Of a DNA stretch of 64,000 nt, positions 16,093 through 25,530 are shown one piece after another; position 1 is the stretch's first letter; each line of letters opens with the position of its first letter. The position numbers were made by a program, and so were the translations under genes. Under the pieces are notes generated by a model that had not been told where the DNA came from, made no database searches, and saw only the letters and a list, made by a program, of their open reading frames with translations. Source of the stretch: Palsa-1248 sp963737835 (GTDB taxonomy: Bacteria; Gemmatimonadota; Gemmatimonadetes; Gemmatimonadales; Gemmatimonadaceae); the NCBI GenBank assembly GCA_963737835.1, contig CAVTUH010000001.1:3720001-3784000 (forward strand), given 5' to 3'.

Positions 16093-18519
16093 CTATTCCA
16101 CCTTGATGGCGATCACGGGATCGACGCGCGTGGCTCGGAACGCGGGGATGAACGTGGCGAAGAGGCCGGCGAGGACGAGAGCACTGGTGGCGGCTAGCCA
16201 GGTCGTGGCGTCGGCGGGACTCACGCCGTAGAGCAAGCTCCGCAAGAGCTGCGTGACGAGCGCGCCACCCAGGATGCCGCCGGCGACACCGATGCCGACG
16301 AGCTGCATACCCTCGCTCGTCACCATCCGCAGCGTGGAGGCGATAGGGCTTCCGAGTGCCGTGCGGATACCAAGCTCGCGTGTGCGCTGCGCGACCGAGC
16401 AGCTCATGACTCCGTACAGGCCGGCGAGCGCTAGGAGCAGCGCGACGAGCGCGAAGCTGCCGAGGAGCAGCAGGTAGAAACGTGGCGCTCCGACACTCTT
16501 GGCGATGACCGCGGTCATCGGCCCCGCGTCGGAGACTGCCGCTACCGGGTCAGCCTGGTGGATCGCGTCCCGCACGGCGTTGACGAAGTGCGTGGGATCG
16601 CCCGAGACGCGCACCACGATCGGGAACAGGGTCTCTCCGACTCCGTTCATTTGCGAATACGACCAGTACACTTCCGGAACGGGCGGGTCGAAGGGACCGG
16701 CGTTGGCGATATCGCTCACCACGCCCACGATGGTCGCGAACGTCGAGTCGCCGATGTAGAACCGTTTGCCGATCGGGTCCGAGTGCGGGAAATCGCGCCG
16801 AACGAGGGCCTGATTTGCTACGACGACGACCGGTCGTCCGGGCCGAAGATCGTCGTCGTACCGGAGGAGGCGGCCCGCCACCAGCCGTTGGCCGGTGACC
16901 CGGAAGAAGTCGGGCGTCGCGTCACGGTCGTCTGCCAGCGGCAAGTGCTCCATGTCATTGCCGGGCTGGCCCTCGTACCGGATGTTCGAATTGGACCCCC
17001 ATTCCCGGAAGGGCAACAGGTCGATCGCGCCCGCCGATTGCACGCCAGGAATCCGTTCGATGGCCTCAAGGGCCGGGACAAGAAAGCGTGAAACGGTCGT
17101 ACTGTCGGTGTACCGCTCTGGCGAGATCGTGGCCGTCACGGTGAGCATCGATTGCGGATCGAACCCGGGGTCGCGATGGGTCAGCGACTGGAATCCCCGC
17201 AGAACGAGACTTGCCCCGATCAGCAGCATGAGAGAGAGCGCGACCTCGAGCGCGACGAGGGCCCCGAGGGCCCGCTTCTGTATTCGGCCGCCACCCCCGG
17301 TCCGCTCCCCACGCAACGCGTCCTGCGGATCGATGTTGGCGCTGTACCACGCCGGGAGGGCGCTGCAGAGCAATGCAACGATGGTCGACAAGGCGACGGC
17401 GAAGATGACGATCCGGATCTCGATCGCGAGGCCGTTGAGCTGGGGCAGTTGCTCGCTGGCGAGTGTGCCGATCGTGCGGACGGCGAACCACGCCAGTCCG
17501 ATCCCTACGAGTCCACCGATGAGTGCGAGTAGCGCCCCCTCCGCGAGCGCGGGACGCATCACGGCCCACTGGCCGCCACCGAGGGCTGTGCGTACCGCGA
17601 TCTCGCGTTGGCGATGGACGCCCCGGGCCAGCAGCATGCTCCCCACGTTCGCGGCGGCGATGAGCAGCACGACGCATACGGCGGCGAACACGAGCAGCAG
17701 TGGCGTGCGAATCGTATTCACGCTGTCGGACTGCATCGGGGCCGCTCGGGCCGACTCACCGCGCAGCTCCGGGTACTTCTCCACCATGGCATCCACCACC
17801 GCGTGGAGCTCGGCCGTCCCGCTCGCGGCCGTTGCTCCGGGGGCGAGACGCCCGACCACGTTGAGGAAGTTGTGGCCTCGGTGGGCAAGCTCCTCCGGTG
17901 TGAACCGGATCGGGACCCAGAGATCGCCGTGCATCTGGCTGAGGCCGTGCGGGACGTGAAATCCGGCGGGCAGTATCCCGATCACGCTGGTCGGTATGCC
18001 ATCCAGTCGCAGCGTGCGGCCGACGAGAGACGCGTCGGCGCTGAAGTGCTCGCGCCAGGCCTCTTCACCAATGACGACGACGGGGTTCTGACCCGCCGAA
18101 TCGTCGGTCGTATTGATCAGCCGCCCGCGAAGCGCACGGACGCCGAGCAGCGGAAAGAGGTTTCCGGTGACGCGGATCGTGCGCATCTGCACGCCACCGT
18201 CAGGCATTGCCACCAGTCGCGACGACCACCCGAGCGCCGATAACCCGGTGAACTGCTTGACGCCGCGAGCGAGGTCAAGGTACTTCGGGACCGAGAACGG
18301 CCAGTCCGTGGCCTGCGGCGAGATCCGATAGACGCTGACGAGACGCGACGGATCGTGGAAGGGGAGGGCTCGGACGAGCGCCCGGTCGATCGCGCTCGCG
18401 ATGGCGGTGGTCGCACCAAGGCCGAGCGCGAGGCAGAGGACTGCGCAGATGGTGACAGTCGGTGTCCGCCACAGGGCCCGAGCGGCCGTTCGCACATCGG
18501 TTCCGAAGAATTGGGTCAC
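16093..18519 (-). CDS. ABC transporter permease, ADOP/MacB-FtsX type
   Basis: An 808-residue protein of the acidobacterial duplicated orphan permease (ADOP) class: two FtsX/MacB units in one chain and no ATPase gene beside it. The N-terminal MacB-like unit starts ARALWRTPTVTICAVLCLALG with a first helix, then a large periplasmic domain (LVSVYRISPQATDWPFSVPKY). Central helices follow (LLVFAAVCVVLLIAAANVGSM; IGGLVGIGLAWFAVRT), then a second periplasmic domain and a final three-helix FtsX block (LLLGSFALVALLLALAGLYGV; LVLAGLFATFIPAFRA). Substrate and partner ATPase are unknown. It stands alone between the tandem array and a family C repeat. Confidence 0.85.
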   Translation of the reverse strand: MTQFFGTDVRTAARALWRTPTVTICAVLCLALGLGATTAIASAIDRALVRALPFHDPSRLVSVYRISPQATDWPFSVPKYLDLARGVKQFTGLSALGWSSRLVAMPDGGVQMRTIRVTGNLFPLLGVRALRGRLINTTDDSAGQNPVVVIGEEAWREHFSADASLVGRTLRLDGIPTSVIGILPAGFHVPHGLSQMHGDLWVPIRFTPEELAHRGHNFLNVVGRLAPGATAASGTAELHAVVDAMVEKYPELRGESARAAPMQSDSVNTIRTPLLLVFAAVCVVLLIAAANVGSMLLARGVHRQREIAVRTALGGGQWAVMRPALAEGALLALIGGLVGIGLAWFAVRTIGTLASEQLPQLNGLAIEIRIVIFAVALSTIVALLCSALPAWYSANIDPQDALRGERTGGGGRIQKRALGALVALEVALSLMLLIGASLVLRGFQSLTHRDPGFDPQSMLTVTATISPERYTDSTTVSRFLVPALEAIERIPGVQSAGAIDLLPFREWGSNSNIRYEGQPGNDMEHLPLADDRDATPDFFRVTGQRLVAGRLLRYDDDLRPGRPVVVVANQALVRRDFPHSDPIGKRFYIGDSTFATIVGVVSDIANAGPFDPPVPEVYWSYSQMNGVGETLFPIVVRVSGDPTHFVNAVRDAIHQADPVAAVSDAGPMTAVIAKSVGAPRFYLLLLGSFALVALLLALAGLYGVMSCSVAQRTRELGIRTALGSPIASTLRMVTSEGMQLVGIGVAGGILGGALVTQLLRSLLYGVSPADATTWLAATSALVLAGLFATFIPAFRATRVDPVIAIKVE

Positions 18520-18587
18520 ATGAGTTCTCGCAGGTCGTGGCTGTTTGGTACGGTGAGACAGTGGGGTCCGGGGAAAGGTTGGATACG

Positions 18588-18704
18588 GGCAGGGGTCAGG
18601 GATCGGGGTCAGGGGTCAGGGAACAAACCGAAATGCCAGTCGCGCGGCGCGGACTCGCCTCTGAGTTCGTTCCCCGACCCCCGACCCCTGACCCCTGACC
18701 CCGC
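18588..18704. repeat. Heptamer-armed inverted repeat, family C (copy C1)
   Basis: The left arm is a GGGTCAG-type repeat with one 6-bp slip (GGGGTCAGGGGTCAGGGAAC), then ACAAACC. The right arm is CCGACCC CCGACCC CTGACCC CTGACCC. The centre begins GAAATGCC. It lies 3 bp from the stop of the MBL hydrolase gene. Confidence 0.85.
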
Positions 18705-18707
18705 AGT

Positions 18708-19667
18708 TCAGACGTTCAGCCACTCTCCGTTCTTCAGCAGGCGAAAGGCTGGCGGTGGCGAGTGCGCCGCAAGCACGCGAGGAGGCTGGTCGAGCCCGTC
18801 GTCGGCGAGTTGGAAGGTGCCGTAATGGGTGCCGATCGTAGTCTGCGCGCCCAGGATATCGTGCGCTCGGATCGCCTCTTCGGGGGTCATGTGGACGGGG
18901 GCCATGAACCAGCGAGGGGCATACGCGCCGATCGGGAGAAGGGCCAGTCGCGGCGGGCCAACATGGTCGCGGATCTGGGCGAAATGCGGGCCGAAGGCGG
19001 TGTCGCCGGCGAAGTAGACGACACCGCCTTCTGCCCGGATCGCGTAGCCACACCACAGCGTTTTGTTGCGATCCCGGATGCCGCGGGCCGAGAAATGAAC
19101 GGCCGGCACCGAGCACACCGACGTGCTACCGATCGATTGCGTGTCACCCCAATCCAGCTCGTGCACGGGCCCGATTGACGCCGATTCGAGGAGCTGACCG
19201 ACGCCGGTGGGCACGACGAATGTCGGCGTGCGGTGGCGGACAAGCCAGCGCAGGGTGGCGAGGTCGAGGTGGTCGTAGTGGTTGTGGCTGAGCAGCACGG
19301 CATCGATCGGCGGCAGGTCGTCCGGGCGCACGCCGGGCGAGCGGCGGCGGTGTGGACCGGCCCATCGTAGCGGGCTCGCCCGCCGGGACCAGATCGGATC
19401 GGTGAGGATGTTCCAGCCGTTGTGCTGCAGCAGCACAGTCGAATGGTTGATGAGAGTCACTCGCAGGTCGCTCCCCGCCACCTGGCTCGGCGGCGTCGAT
19501 TGCACCACGTCGGGGATGAACCGCGGTGATCGGTCGGGCCGGCTAGTGAGCTTCCAACGGAGGAGGTCGGAAAACCCGCGCGGAGCGGCAACTCCCGGGT
19601 TGTAGAATCGCTCTCCGTCAAAATGGGCGGGGAATGGGGATGGCTTGGCTTCAGGCATGAACGGCAT
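18708..19667 (-). CDS. MBL-fold metallohydrolase (NAPE-PLD/UlaG-like)
   Basis: A metallo-beta-lactamase-fold hydrolase of the branch that includes NAPE-phospholipase D and UlaG-like lactonases. The metal-binding motif is LLSHNHYDHLDLATLRW (HxHxDH); downstream are VYFAGDTAFGPHF (bridging Asp), MAPVHMTPEEA and the C-terminal GTHYGTF His. An N-terminal INHSTVLLQ...ILTDPIWSRRASP precedes it, as in the family. The ATG at 19667 is chosen because upstream sequence belongs to the dehydrogenase gene, which ends at 19708; ATG 19658 is possible. The substrate is unknown. It is likely co-transcribed with the dehydrogenase. Confidence 0.8.
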   Translation of the reverse strand: MPFMPEAKPSPFPAHFDGERFYNPGVAAPRGFSDLLRWKLTSRPDRSPRFIPDVVQSTPPSQVAGSDLRVTLINHSTVLLQHNGWNILTDPIWSRRASPLRWAGPHRRRSPGVRPDDLPPIDAVLLSHNHYDHLDLATLRWLVRHRTPTFVVPTGVGQLLESASIGPVHELDWGDTQSIGSTSVCSVPAVHFSARGIRDRNKTLWCGYAIRAEGGVVYFAGDTAFGPHFAQIRDHVGPPRLALLPIGAYAPRWFMAPVHMTPEEAIRAHDILGAQTTIGTHYGTFQLADDGLDQPPRVLAAHSPPPAFRLLKNGEWLNV

Positions 19668-19707
19668 TGGCGTCACCACCGTGCAGCTGCGGATCCGACC
19701 TGCCTGA

Positions 19708-20610
19708 TCAGGGGGCGCCTCGCTTGGCAGCAGGTCCATCCAGCCCGGCGCGCCGACGCGCGACTTCGGCGACGGCGGCCCAATCCTGGTCGGATTGCCC
19801 GTGTGCGATCGCATCGAGGAAGTCGTCGCGCAGGAGACTGCCGATGGATAATGGCGTATGCACTCCCTCGCCGGCAGCAAGTGCAAGTCGCACGTCCTTG
19901 AGTCCCAGCGTCAGGCGAAACCCCGCCGGCTCGTAACGCTTGTCGGCGATGATGCTGCCGTAGCTCTTGTACAGGGGTGCCGTGAACAGTGCGCTCGTCA
20001 GCACGTCCAGGAGATCGGCGGCTCTGATGCCGTTCGCTTCCGCGAGCGCGACCGCTTCTCCGATCGTGGCGATCGCGGAGGCGATCATGAAATTGCCGGC
20101 GAGCTTGACCACGTTGGCGCGGTACGGCTCTCGACCGACGATCCACGTCCTCTGGCCCATCGCATCGAAGAGCGGTTGCACTCGCCCGATGCTCGCTGCA
20201 TCGCCAGCGACCACGATGTGCAGCTTCCCCGCGGCTGAAGCCTCGGGCCGGCCAAACACCGGAGCGGCCACGTAGCCGCTTCGGTGTTCCTGACATCGCT
20301 CGGTGAGCTCACGCGACAGCGCGACAGAAACGGTCGCCATGTTCACCAGTGTGAGTCGCTGCGGCGCCCGCTCGAAGAGCTGACCGTCGACGATCACTGC
20401 GCGCGTCGCGTCATCGTCCGCCAGCATCATCAGAACGACGTCGCTCGCAAATGCGTCCCGCAGACTGCTCGCGTCGTGTGCGCCCTGCCGGACGATCTCG
20501 TCTACGGCGGCTCGAGAACGGTTCCACACGTGGACCGTGTGGCCGGCCTTGACCAAGCTGGACGCCATACCTTTCCCCATGCCGCCCAAACCAACGAAGG
20601 CTAGATCCAC
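19708..20610 (-). CDS. NAD(P)-dependent beta-hydroxyacid dehydrogenase (HIBADH family)
   Basis: A 300-residue oxidoreductase of the 3-hydroxyisobutyrate/6-phosphogluconate dehydrogenase superfamily. The Rossmann motif AFVGLGGMGKGMA is at the very N-terminus, followed by VWNRSR (cofactor phosphate binding). The substrate loop lies near YVAAPVFGRPEA, and the catalytic Lys in NVVKLAGNFMIAS. Related enzymes oxidise beta-hydroxy acids or reduce succinic semialdehyde and glyoxylate; the exact substrate is not visible. It is followed after about 40 bp by the MBL hydrolase, suggesting a two-gene operon. Confidence 0.85.
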   Translation of the reverse strand: MDLAFVGLGGMGKGMASSLVKAGHTVHVWNRSRAAVDEIVRQGAHDASSLRDAFASDVVLMMLADDDATRAVIVDGQLFERAPQRLTLVNMATVSVALSRELTERCQEHRSGYVAAPVFGRPEASAAGKLHIVVAGDAASIGRVQPLFDAMGQRTWIVGREPYRANVVKLAGNFMIASAIATIGEAVALAEANGIRAADLLDVLTSALFTAPLYKSYGSIIADKRYEPAGFRLTLGLKDVRLALAAGEGVHTPLSIGSLLRDDFLDAIAHGQSDQDWAAVAEVARRRAGLDGPAAKRGAP

Positions 20611-20646
20611 GGTGGAATCCCTGGGATGGTTTGAGGTAGAAACTGG

Positions 20647-20760
20647 ACGATTGACGTTAGACGTTGGACGTTAGACGTTGGCAGACAAACCTCGGGGCCG
20701 GCACGACGCACCGCCGCTGGCCGCGAGGTTTGTCTCCAACGTCCAACGTCCAACGTCTAT
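20647..20760. repeat. Heptamer-armed inverted repeat, family A (copy A4)
   Basis: This is the clearest copy. The left arm is GACGTTA GACGTTG GACGTTA GACGTTG, then GCAGACAAACCTCGGGGCCGG. The right side is CTGGCCGCGAGGTTTGTCTC followed by CAACGTC CAACGTC CAACGTC TATTATA. The stop codon of the aminotransferase gene touches the end of the right arm. Confidence 0.9.
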
Positions 20761-21989
20761 TATACTCCTAGTCCCTTCGTCACCTCGAGGCACCGATCGA
20801 TGTCGTCCGTCGTGTTGAAGAGGGCAGGCGCGATGCGGACGGTGCCGTCCCGGAGCGTCACGTCGATCTGTGCGGCGTCGAAGGCGGCGTGCAGGTCGGC
20901 CGGCGGCTTGTCGCTGTAGAACACGACGATCGACGACTCGTTTTCGGGGGGCGTGAACATGCGATGCCCCTGTGCGGCGAGCCCGTTGTGCAGGCGATGT
21001 GCGAGCCCCACCGTGTGTGCGGCGATCCGTTCGACGCCGACCTCATCCACGTACGATAGGCCCGCGCTCAGCTGGTACACAGCGCCGAACGCGCGACTGC
21101 TGTAGTCGAAGCGCTTGGCGGTCTTAAACAGCTCGTAGTGATGTTCGGGCAGCTCGTGCTCGACCTGGAAATCGCCGTAGCGGTCCATTTGAATGCGGTC
21201 GAGGAGCTCCGCTCGGACGAAGAATGGCGCGACGCCAAACCCGGCCAGCATCCACTTGTACGATCCACAACACAGGAAGTCCACGCCCGCAGCACGCACG
21301 TCGAGCGGAACCATGCCGGCCGCCTGTATCGCGTCCGTGTAGAAGACCGCTCCGTGGTGGTGCGCCAGGTCGGCAATCGGGCGCATGTCATGCCGGAATC
21401 CGTTCAGGTGCGACACCCATGCGACGGAGACGATCCGCGTCCGGTTGTCGACGTGCGGCTCGAAGTCGGTGACGTTGAGCGCACCATGGCGCGCCTTGAC
21501 GATGCGAAGCTCGATGCCGCGCGTCGCTTCGAGCGCGCGATACAGCACGAACTCCGTTGGATAATGGAGCTCGTCGACCACGACATTGTCACCGGGTTTG
21601 AGACCGATCCCGTTCGCGACCACATTCTCGCCTTCGGCCGTCGAGAAGAGCAGGCCAATCTCGTCGGGCGTCGCGTTGACGAGGTGCGCGAACTGCGTGC
21701 GCAATTCGTCGTTCTTGTGAAGCAACTCTCCCACCAACATCTGGCGTGTCGACTTTGCCTCTAGAAAGGCCTGGTTGGCCGCCACGACCTGCCGCGGGAT
21801 GGGCGTGATGTAGGCCGAGTTGAGATACGTGCGATTCCCGACGATCGGGAAGTCGGCGCGCACGCCGAGCGGGTCTTCACCCGGCGGCATTCGCCTCTCC
21901 GGTTCGGGGGATACCAGCCCAGGTCGAATCGCGGCGGTTGCAGCCATCGACGCTGCGGCGGCGACGAATGAGCGGCGGTCGAGAGTCAT
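20760..21989 (-). CDS. Tat-exported class V aminotransferase-fold PLP enzyme
   Basis: A 409-residue PLP enzyme of the class V (cysteine desulfurase/isopenicillin-N epimerase-like) fold. The Schiff-base Lys is in CCGSYKWMLAGFG, with YTDAIQAAG supplying the pyridine-N-binding Asp. The N-terminus, LDRRSFVAAAASMAATAAI, is a twin-arginine signal, so the folded holoenzyme is predicted to be exported, as expected for a cofactor protein. Isopenicillin-N epimerase relatives often carry such a signal. Reaction and substrate are not known. The stop codon is directly against heptamer repeat A4. Confidence 0.85.
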   Translation of the reverse strand: MTLDRRSFVAAAASMAATAAIRPGLVSPEPERRMPPGEDPLGVRADFPIVGNRTYLNSAYITPIPRQVVAANQAFLEAKSTRQMLVGELLHKNDELRTQFAHLVNATPDEIGLLFSTAEGENVVANGIGLKPGDNVVVDELHYPTEFVLYRALEATRGIELRIVKARHGALNVTDFEPHVDNRTRIVSVAWVSHLNGFRHDMRPIADLAHHHGAVFYTDAIQAAGMVPLDVRAAGVDFLCCGSYKWMLAGFGVAPFFVRAELLDRIQMDRYGDFQVEHELPEHHYELFKTAKRFDYSSRAFGAVYQLSAGLSYVDEVGVERIAAHTVGLAHRLHNGLAAQGHRMFTPPENESSIVVFYSDKPPADLHAAFDAAQIDVTLRDGTVRIAPALFNTTDDIDRCLEVTKGLGV

Positions 21990-22055
21990 GTCGAGAGGGT
22001 ACGCACGGTATCACCGCGGCGTCGTTGAGGGAATTTGCTGAGTGACCCGGATAGC

Positions 22056-22436
22056 TCACAATAACGATTGGCGAAGGCTAGCGTGGGCTGGAGCGGGCTC
22101 ATCGGGACGGCCCGACTTCAAAGCCATGATGACCCGTCGGGTGGCCGAGCGCCCAGCCCGCCGCCGAAGCTTTCCGACGGTCAGAATCTTCTCGTTGTCC
22201 AGAAGAAAGTCCATGTGGTCCGACCGATCTGGTTCCAATATGCCCGTCGCCGCAACGTATTCGATTTCACCGTCATCGGTGCCTTGGAAGGGAGATCGCG
22301 GTGCTCGGCGCGCCGTAGCCAGGTGGCTGGCTGTGTCCCCTTGCCGCGGAGCATCCTGGCGCGTAGTTCCAAGCGTCCGGAAGTCGCCCTGAATCATCTG
22401 TCTGAGGAACGGCCGACTCGTGAGTCCTCCTGCCAC
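22056..22436 (-). CDS. Possible small hypothetical protein (weak)
   Basis: The 485-bp gap between the divergent aminotransferase and Gcr-type genes contains a 126-codon minus-strand frame with some protein-like composition (GEIEYVAATGILEPDRSDHM, MDFLLDNEKILTVGKL). Its third-position G+C looks lower than in its neighbours, and an opposite-strand frame overlaps it. No family is recognised. It may be a gene remnant or chance. Confidence 0.2.
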   Translation of the reverse strand: MAGGLTSRPFLRQMIQGDFRTLGTTRQDAPRQGDTASHLATARRAPRSPFQGTDDGEIEYVAATGILEPDRSDHMDFLLDNEKILTVGKLRRRAGRSATRRVIMALKSGRPDEPAPAHASLRQSLL

Positions 22437-22474
22437 ACGCCGGCCGCTGGTTGGGCGTGTCGGCTCCTGTGATC

Positions 22475-24502
22475 ATGGCTGTCCCGCTCAGTAGGCCACC
22501 GCAGTCGCCGACGCCCCGGGGCCCCACACCTCGCCCCGGGCCGGCCGACCGCCGTCTGGGCGCGATCGTGCGCGCGGCTGGGAGCGCATCCACGAGCATC
22601 GCAGCCGACCAAGCATGGTTCGCAGCACTCGTCGGATGGCTGCTCGACCGTGATGTCGCGACCTGGTTTGGCTCGGGGCAGCGGACGGCCCGGCTTCAAC
22701 GTCTGGTGCAGGAACTCGACAAACCCGGTACTGGCGCGGCGCTGAACGACCGGATTCGGCGTGTGTGGGCACATGCGTCATCGGTGCGATTCTTCGCGGA
22801 GACCGGGCTGTCGGAGCGTACATCGTTTGTGGCCGAAGCGCTCCGGCGGACGGCGAACCATGTGCTTCCCCGAGTCGGCTTCCGCGACGATTTGTTGGCG
22901 CTCGTCGAGCGACTCGACCTGCGGGGGGCAGACGCCGACTGGATCGCGTCGCTCCCGTCGGAACTGGTCGAGCCGTGGGGCCCACTGCTGCGACCGTCCT
23001 CCACAGCGATCGGCGCTGCGGCCGAGCTGGTGGCGGTTCGCGCGACGGCTGTCGGCCTGTCACGCGATATCCTCGCGTTGCAGCCAATCGATTGGGAGCT
23101 CGACTCACCGTTCTTTCGCCTGGCGCGCATCGTCAGCGACTGTGCGGAAGCTGCCGGGCGGCGCAATGACAGCTGGCAGGATCGATACGGGGCCTGGCAG
23201 CGATGTCGCGAGCACTGTCACGCCGCTTTGACTGCGCTCGATCAGCGATTGGAAGAGCGCGGGGTCTCGAGCGATCTCGTGTTTCGCCGTGAGCTGCTGG
23301 ATGCGCAGCTCGAGCGGATCGGCGCGCTGTTCCGACTCGAAGCCGGGACGCTCGACGGGCAAGCATTCGCGGCGCGACTCGTGCGCCAGAGTGCGGAACA
23401 GCGGAGCGTGCGTGGACTCGTGCGCGTCACCCTGCGGCGGCTGGCCCGGAAAGTCATCGAACACACGGGGAAGACCGGCGAGCACTTTGTGGTGCGCACC
23501 CGCCGCGAGTGGTGGGGAACGGCACGAGCAGCCGCTGGCGGCGGCTCATTGACCGTATTCACGGCTCTGATCGGGTACGGGATCACTGCGTTACCGTTGG
23601 CTCCCATGGTCACGGGTCTGGCGCTCACAGTGGATGACGCGGCGAGCTTCCTGACAATGCAGGGGTGTCGCCTGACACTTGCATCAAAGCAGCCTTCGGT
23701 GACGGCGTCCGCTCTGGCTGGTGCGCTCGAGCAAGAGCATCACATCGATGATCTCGTGGACCTCATTGCTGCGATCACCCGGTGTCAGGTGATCGCTACG
23801 CTCTGCAACGTCCTGTTCTCAGTACCGTTCGGCATCGCCCTCGATCTCGTATGGCAACTCCTCACCGGGCACGGGACGCTGGGCCCGGACACGGCGGCCC
23901 AGACCATAGCGTCGCTCCACCCCATTCGCTCGGGCACCCTGCTGTTTGCTGCGTTGACCGGCGTGTACCTGTGGGTGAGCAGCATGGCGGATGGGTGGAC
24001 TGCGAACTGGAGCGCTTATCGACAGTTTCCGCAGGCGCTGGCCGACAGTCCGCGCGTGCAGCGAGTCCTCCGACCGGCCCGTGCCCGGCGGCTTGCTGCG
24101 GTCCTCGACCGGCACATCGGTGGCATTGCGGGCAACCTCACGCTTGGGTTCCTGATGGGGTTCACGCCCATGCTCTTTGCGTTCATGGGGCTCGGCCTTG
24201 AAGTCCGGCACGTGACGCTGTCATCGGCTTCACTCGGTCTCGCGGTTGGGGCCCAGATCGCGGATCACCAACTTCGCTGGGGCCCATTGGGCTGGGCGAT
24301 GCTCGGCATCGTCGGCATCGGGGCGCTGAACTTCGGCGTCTCGTTTGTGCTTGCACTGCGCGTAGCGGCGCGTGCGCGCGGCCTCGACGCGCAGCAGCGC
24401 CAGGCCGTGTGGCGCGCCGTGCTGGAAGCGTTCCGCATTCGACCCAGCCGCTTTCTTTGGGCTCCTCACAAGGGACGGGTCGCGGTCGTCGATCCCGTCT
24501 GA
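22475..24502 (+). CDS. Gcr-type 'site-specific recombinase' family membrane protein
   Basis: A 675-residue protein matching the family annotated as site-specific recombinase (gonococcal Gcr-like). A helical cytoplasmic N-terminal half is followed by a membrane half: GSLTVFTALIGYGITALPLA, LLFAALTGVYLWVSSMADG, IGGIAGNLTLGFLMGFTPML and a final pair of helices (AMLGIVGIGALNFGVSFVLAL). The diagnostic VSSMADGWTANW and YRQFPQALADSPRVQRVL segments are present. The name is historical: no tyrosine- or serine-recombinase catalytic motif is visible and the multi-helix layout points to a membrane role. ATG 22475 is chosen over an in-frame TTG at 22451. Confidence 0.75.
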   Translation: MAVPLSRPPQSPTPRGPTPRPGPADRRLGAIVRAAGSASTSIAADQAWFAALVGWLLDRDVATWFGSGQRTARLQRLVQELDKPGTGAALNDRIRRVWAHASSVRFFAETGLSERTSFVAEALRRTANHVLPRVGFRDDLLALVERLDLRGADADWIASLPSELVEPWGPLLRPSSTAIGAAAELVAVRATAVGLSRDILALQPIDWELDSPFFRLARIVSDCAEAAGRRNDSWQDRYGAWQRCREHCHAALTALDQRLEERGVSSDLVFRRELLDAQLERIGALFRLEAGTLDGQAFAARLVRQSAEQRSVRGLVRVTLRRLARKVIEHTGKTGEHFVVRTRREWWGTARAAAGGGSLTVFTALIGYGITALPLAPMVTGLALTVDDAASFLTMQGCRLTLASKQPSVTASALAGALEQEHHIDDLVDLIAAITRCQVIATLCNVLFSVPFGIALDLVWQLLTGHGTLGPDTAAQTIASLHPIRSGTLLFAALTGVYLWVSSMADGWTANWSAYRQFPQALADSPRVQRVLRPARARRLAAVLDRHIGGIAGNLTLGFLMGFTPMLFAFMGLGLEVRHVTLSSASLGLAVGAQIADHQLRWGPLGWAMLGIVGIGALNFGVSFVLALRVAARARGLDAQQRQAVWRAVLEAFRIRPSRFLWAPHKGRVAVVDPV

Positions 24503-24534
24503 GCGGCGGGCCCCGCGAGCATCGCCGCGGCGCG

Positions 24535-25530
24535 TCAGCCCTCTGAGGGTGCCCCGTGGGGTGCCGTTGCCGAAGCGCCCATCACAATCGGGACGGCGAA
24601 CACGGCCGTGCGAGCGGCTCGGAGCACGCGAGTAGCGACGCTGCCGACGATCATGCGGCCAATGAAGCCATGACCGTGACTGCCGACGACTAGCAGATCT
24701 GCCCCCACGTCCTCGGCGTGCCCAAGCAACGCGTCTGCCGGCGGCCCTTTGGGCGTGTACGTGTGCACGCGCACTGACGGCGGCATGTGCAGGCTCTCGA
24801 CGAATCGGGGCCACGCGCTCGCCAACTCCGTCCCATAGGCCGACTCCCAGGGTGTCGCGACCACTCCGGCTCCGACCGAGGGCGCCACGTGAACCAGGTC
24901 GACCGCCTCGAGGTCGGGGAACAATGCCAGGGCAAGGCGAGCGGCGCGTCCGCTGGCTGCACTGAAGTCGACTCCAACTACAGCACGACGCGGGGCCGCG
25001 GTGAATTCTGGCGGTACGGCGAGCACGGGGACCTCGGCGAGTCGCAACACCTGTAGGGCGGTCTCGGTCCCGAACAGTCGGTCGGCCAATTGGTGACGAC
25101 CGAGTCCCATGACGATCGCACGAGCGCCAAGCTCGCGGGCACGGCCGGCGATCATGAGCGGCGGTGGTCCCTGGCCGATCTCGATGGGCCACGGATGGCC
25201 GGCGGGTGACGAGGCCGATACCTGCGAGGAGATGTTGTCATACAGCTCCGCTTTCATCGCGGTCTCGACTTCTGGGGGTATCGGCACGGACGCGAGTTCA
25301 ACGCTGACCGTTGGCAACGGCTCGACCACGCCATACACGCAGACCGGCGCACCGAGTCGCTTGGCAAGCGTGCTCGCTGTCCGACACGCTGCAAGTGCGG
25401 CGACTGAGCCATCACTCGCCACCATCAGAGCTCCAGGGGGCGCCGCAGCAATTGTGGGACTCGCCCCGGCGACCTGAGGGGAAGACTCCAACGCGGTCGT
25501 CGGTATAGGCGTCACGCTGGAAGTGGTCAT
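24535..25530 (-). CDS. Tandem universal stress protein (two UspA domains)
   Basis: A 331-residue protein with two UspA domains. After a Ser/Thr/Pro-rich N-terminus, domain 1 spans about residues 33-180 (GALMVASDGSVAALAACR ... VMGLGRHQLADRLFGTET). Domain 2 spans about 180-320 (RRAVVGVDFSAASGRAARLA ... VVGSHGHGFIGRMIVGSVA). The ATP-binding pattern G-x2-G-x9-G-S/T is clear in domain 2 and modified in domain 1. Such proteins accumulate under starvation, oxidative or hypoxic stress. A GAGGAGG site precedes the ATG. The PPOX gene is divergent about 410 bp away. Confidence 0.9.
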   Translation of the reverse strand: MTTSSVTPIPTTALESSPQVAGASPTIAAAPPGALMVASDGSVAALAACRTASTLAKRLGAPVCVYGVVEPLPTVSVELASVPIPPEVETAMKAELYDNISSQVSASSPAGHPWPIEIGQGPPPLMIAGRARELGARAIVMGLGRHQLADRLFGTETALQVLRLAEVPVLAVPPEFTAAPRRAVVGVDFSAASGRAARLALALFPDLEAVDLVHVAPSVGAGVVATPWESAYGTELASAWPRFVESLHMPPSVRVHTYTPKGPPADALLGHAEDVGADLLVVGSHGHGFIGRMIVGSVATRVLRAARTAVFAVPIVMGASATAPHGAPSEG

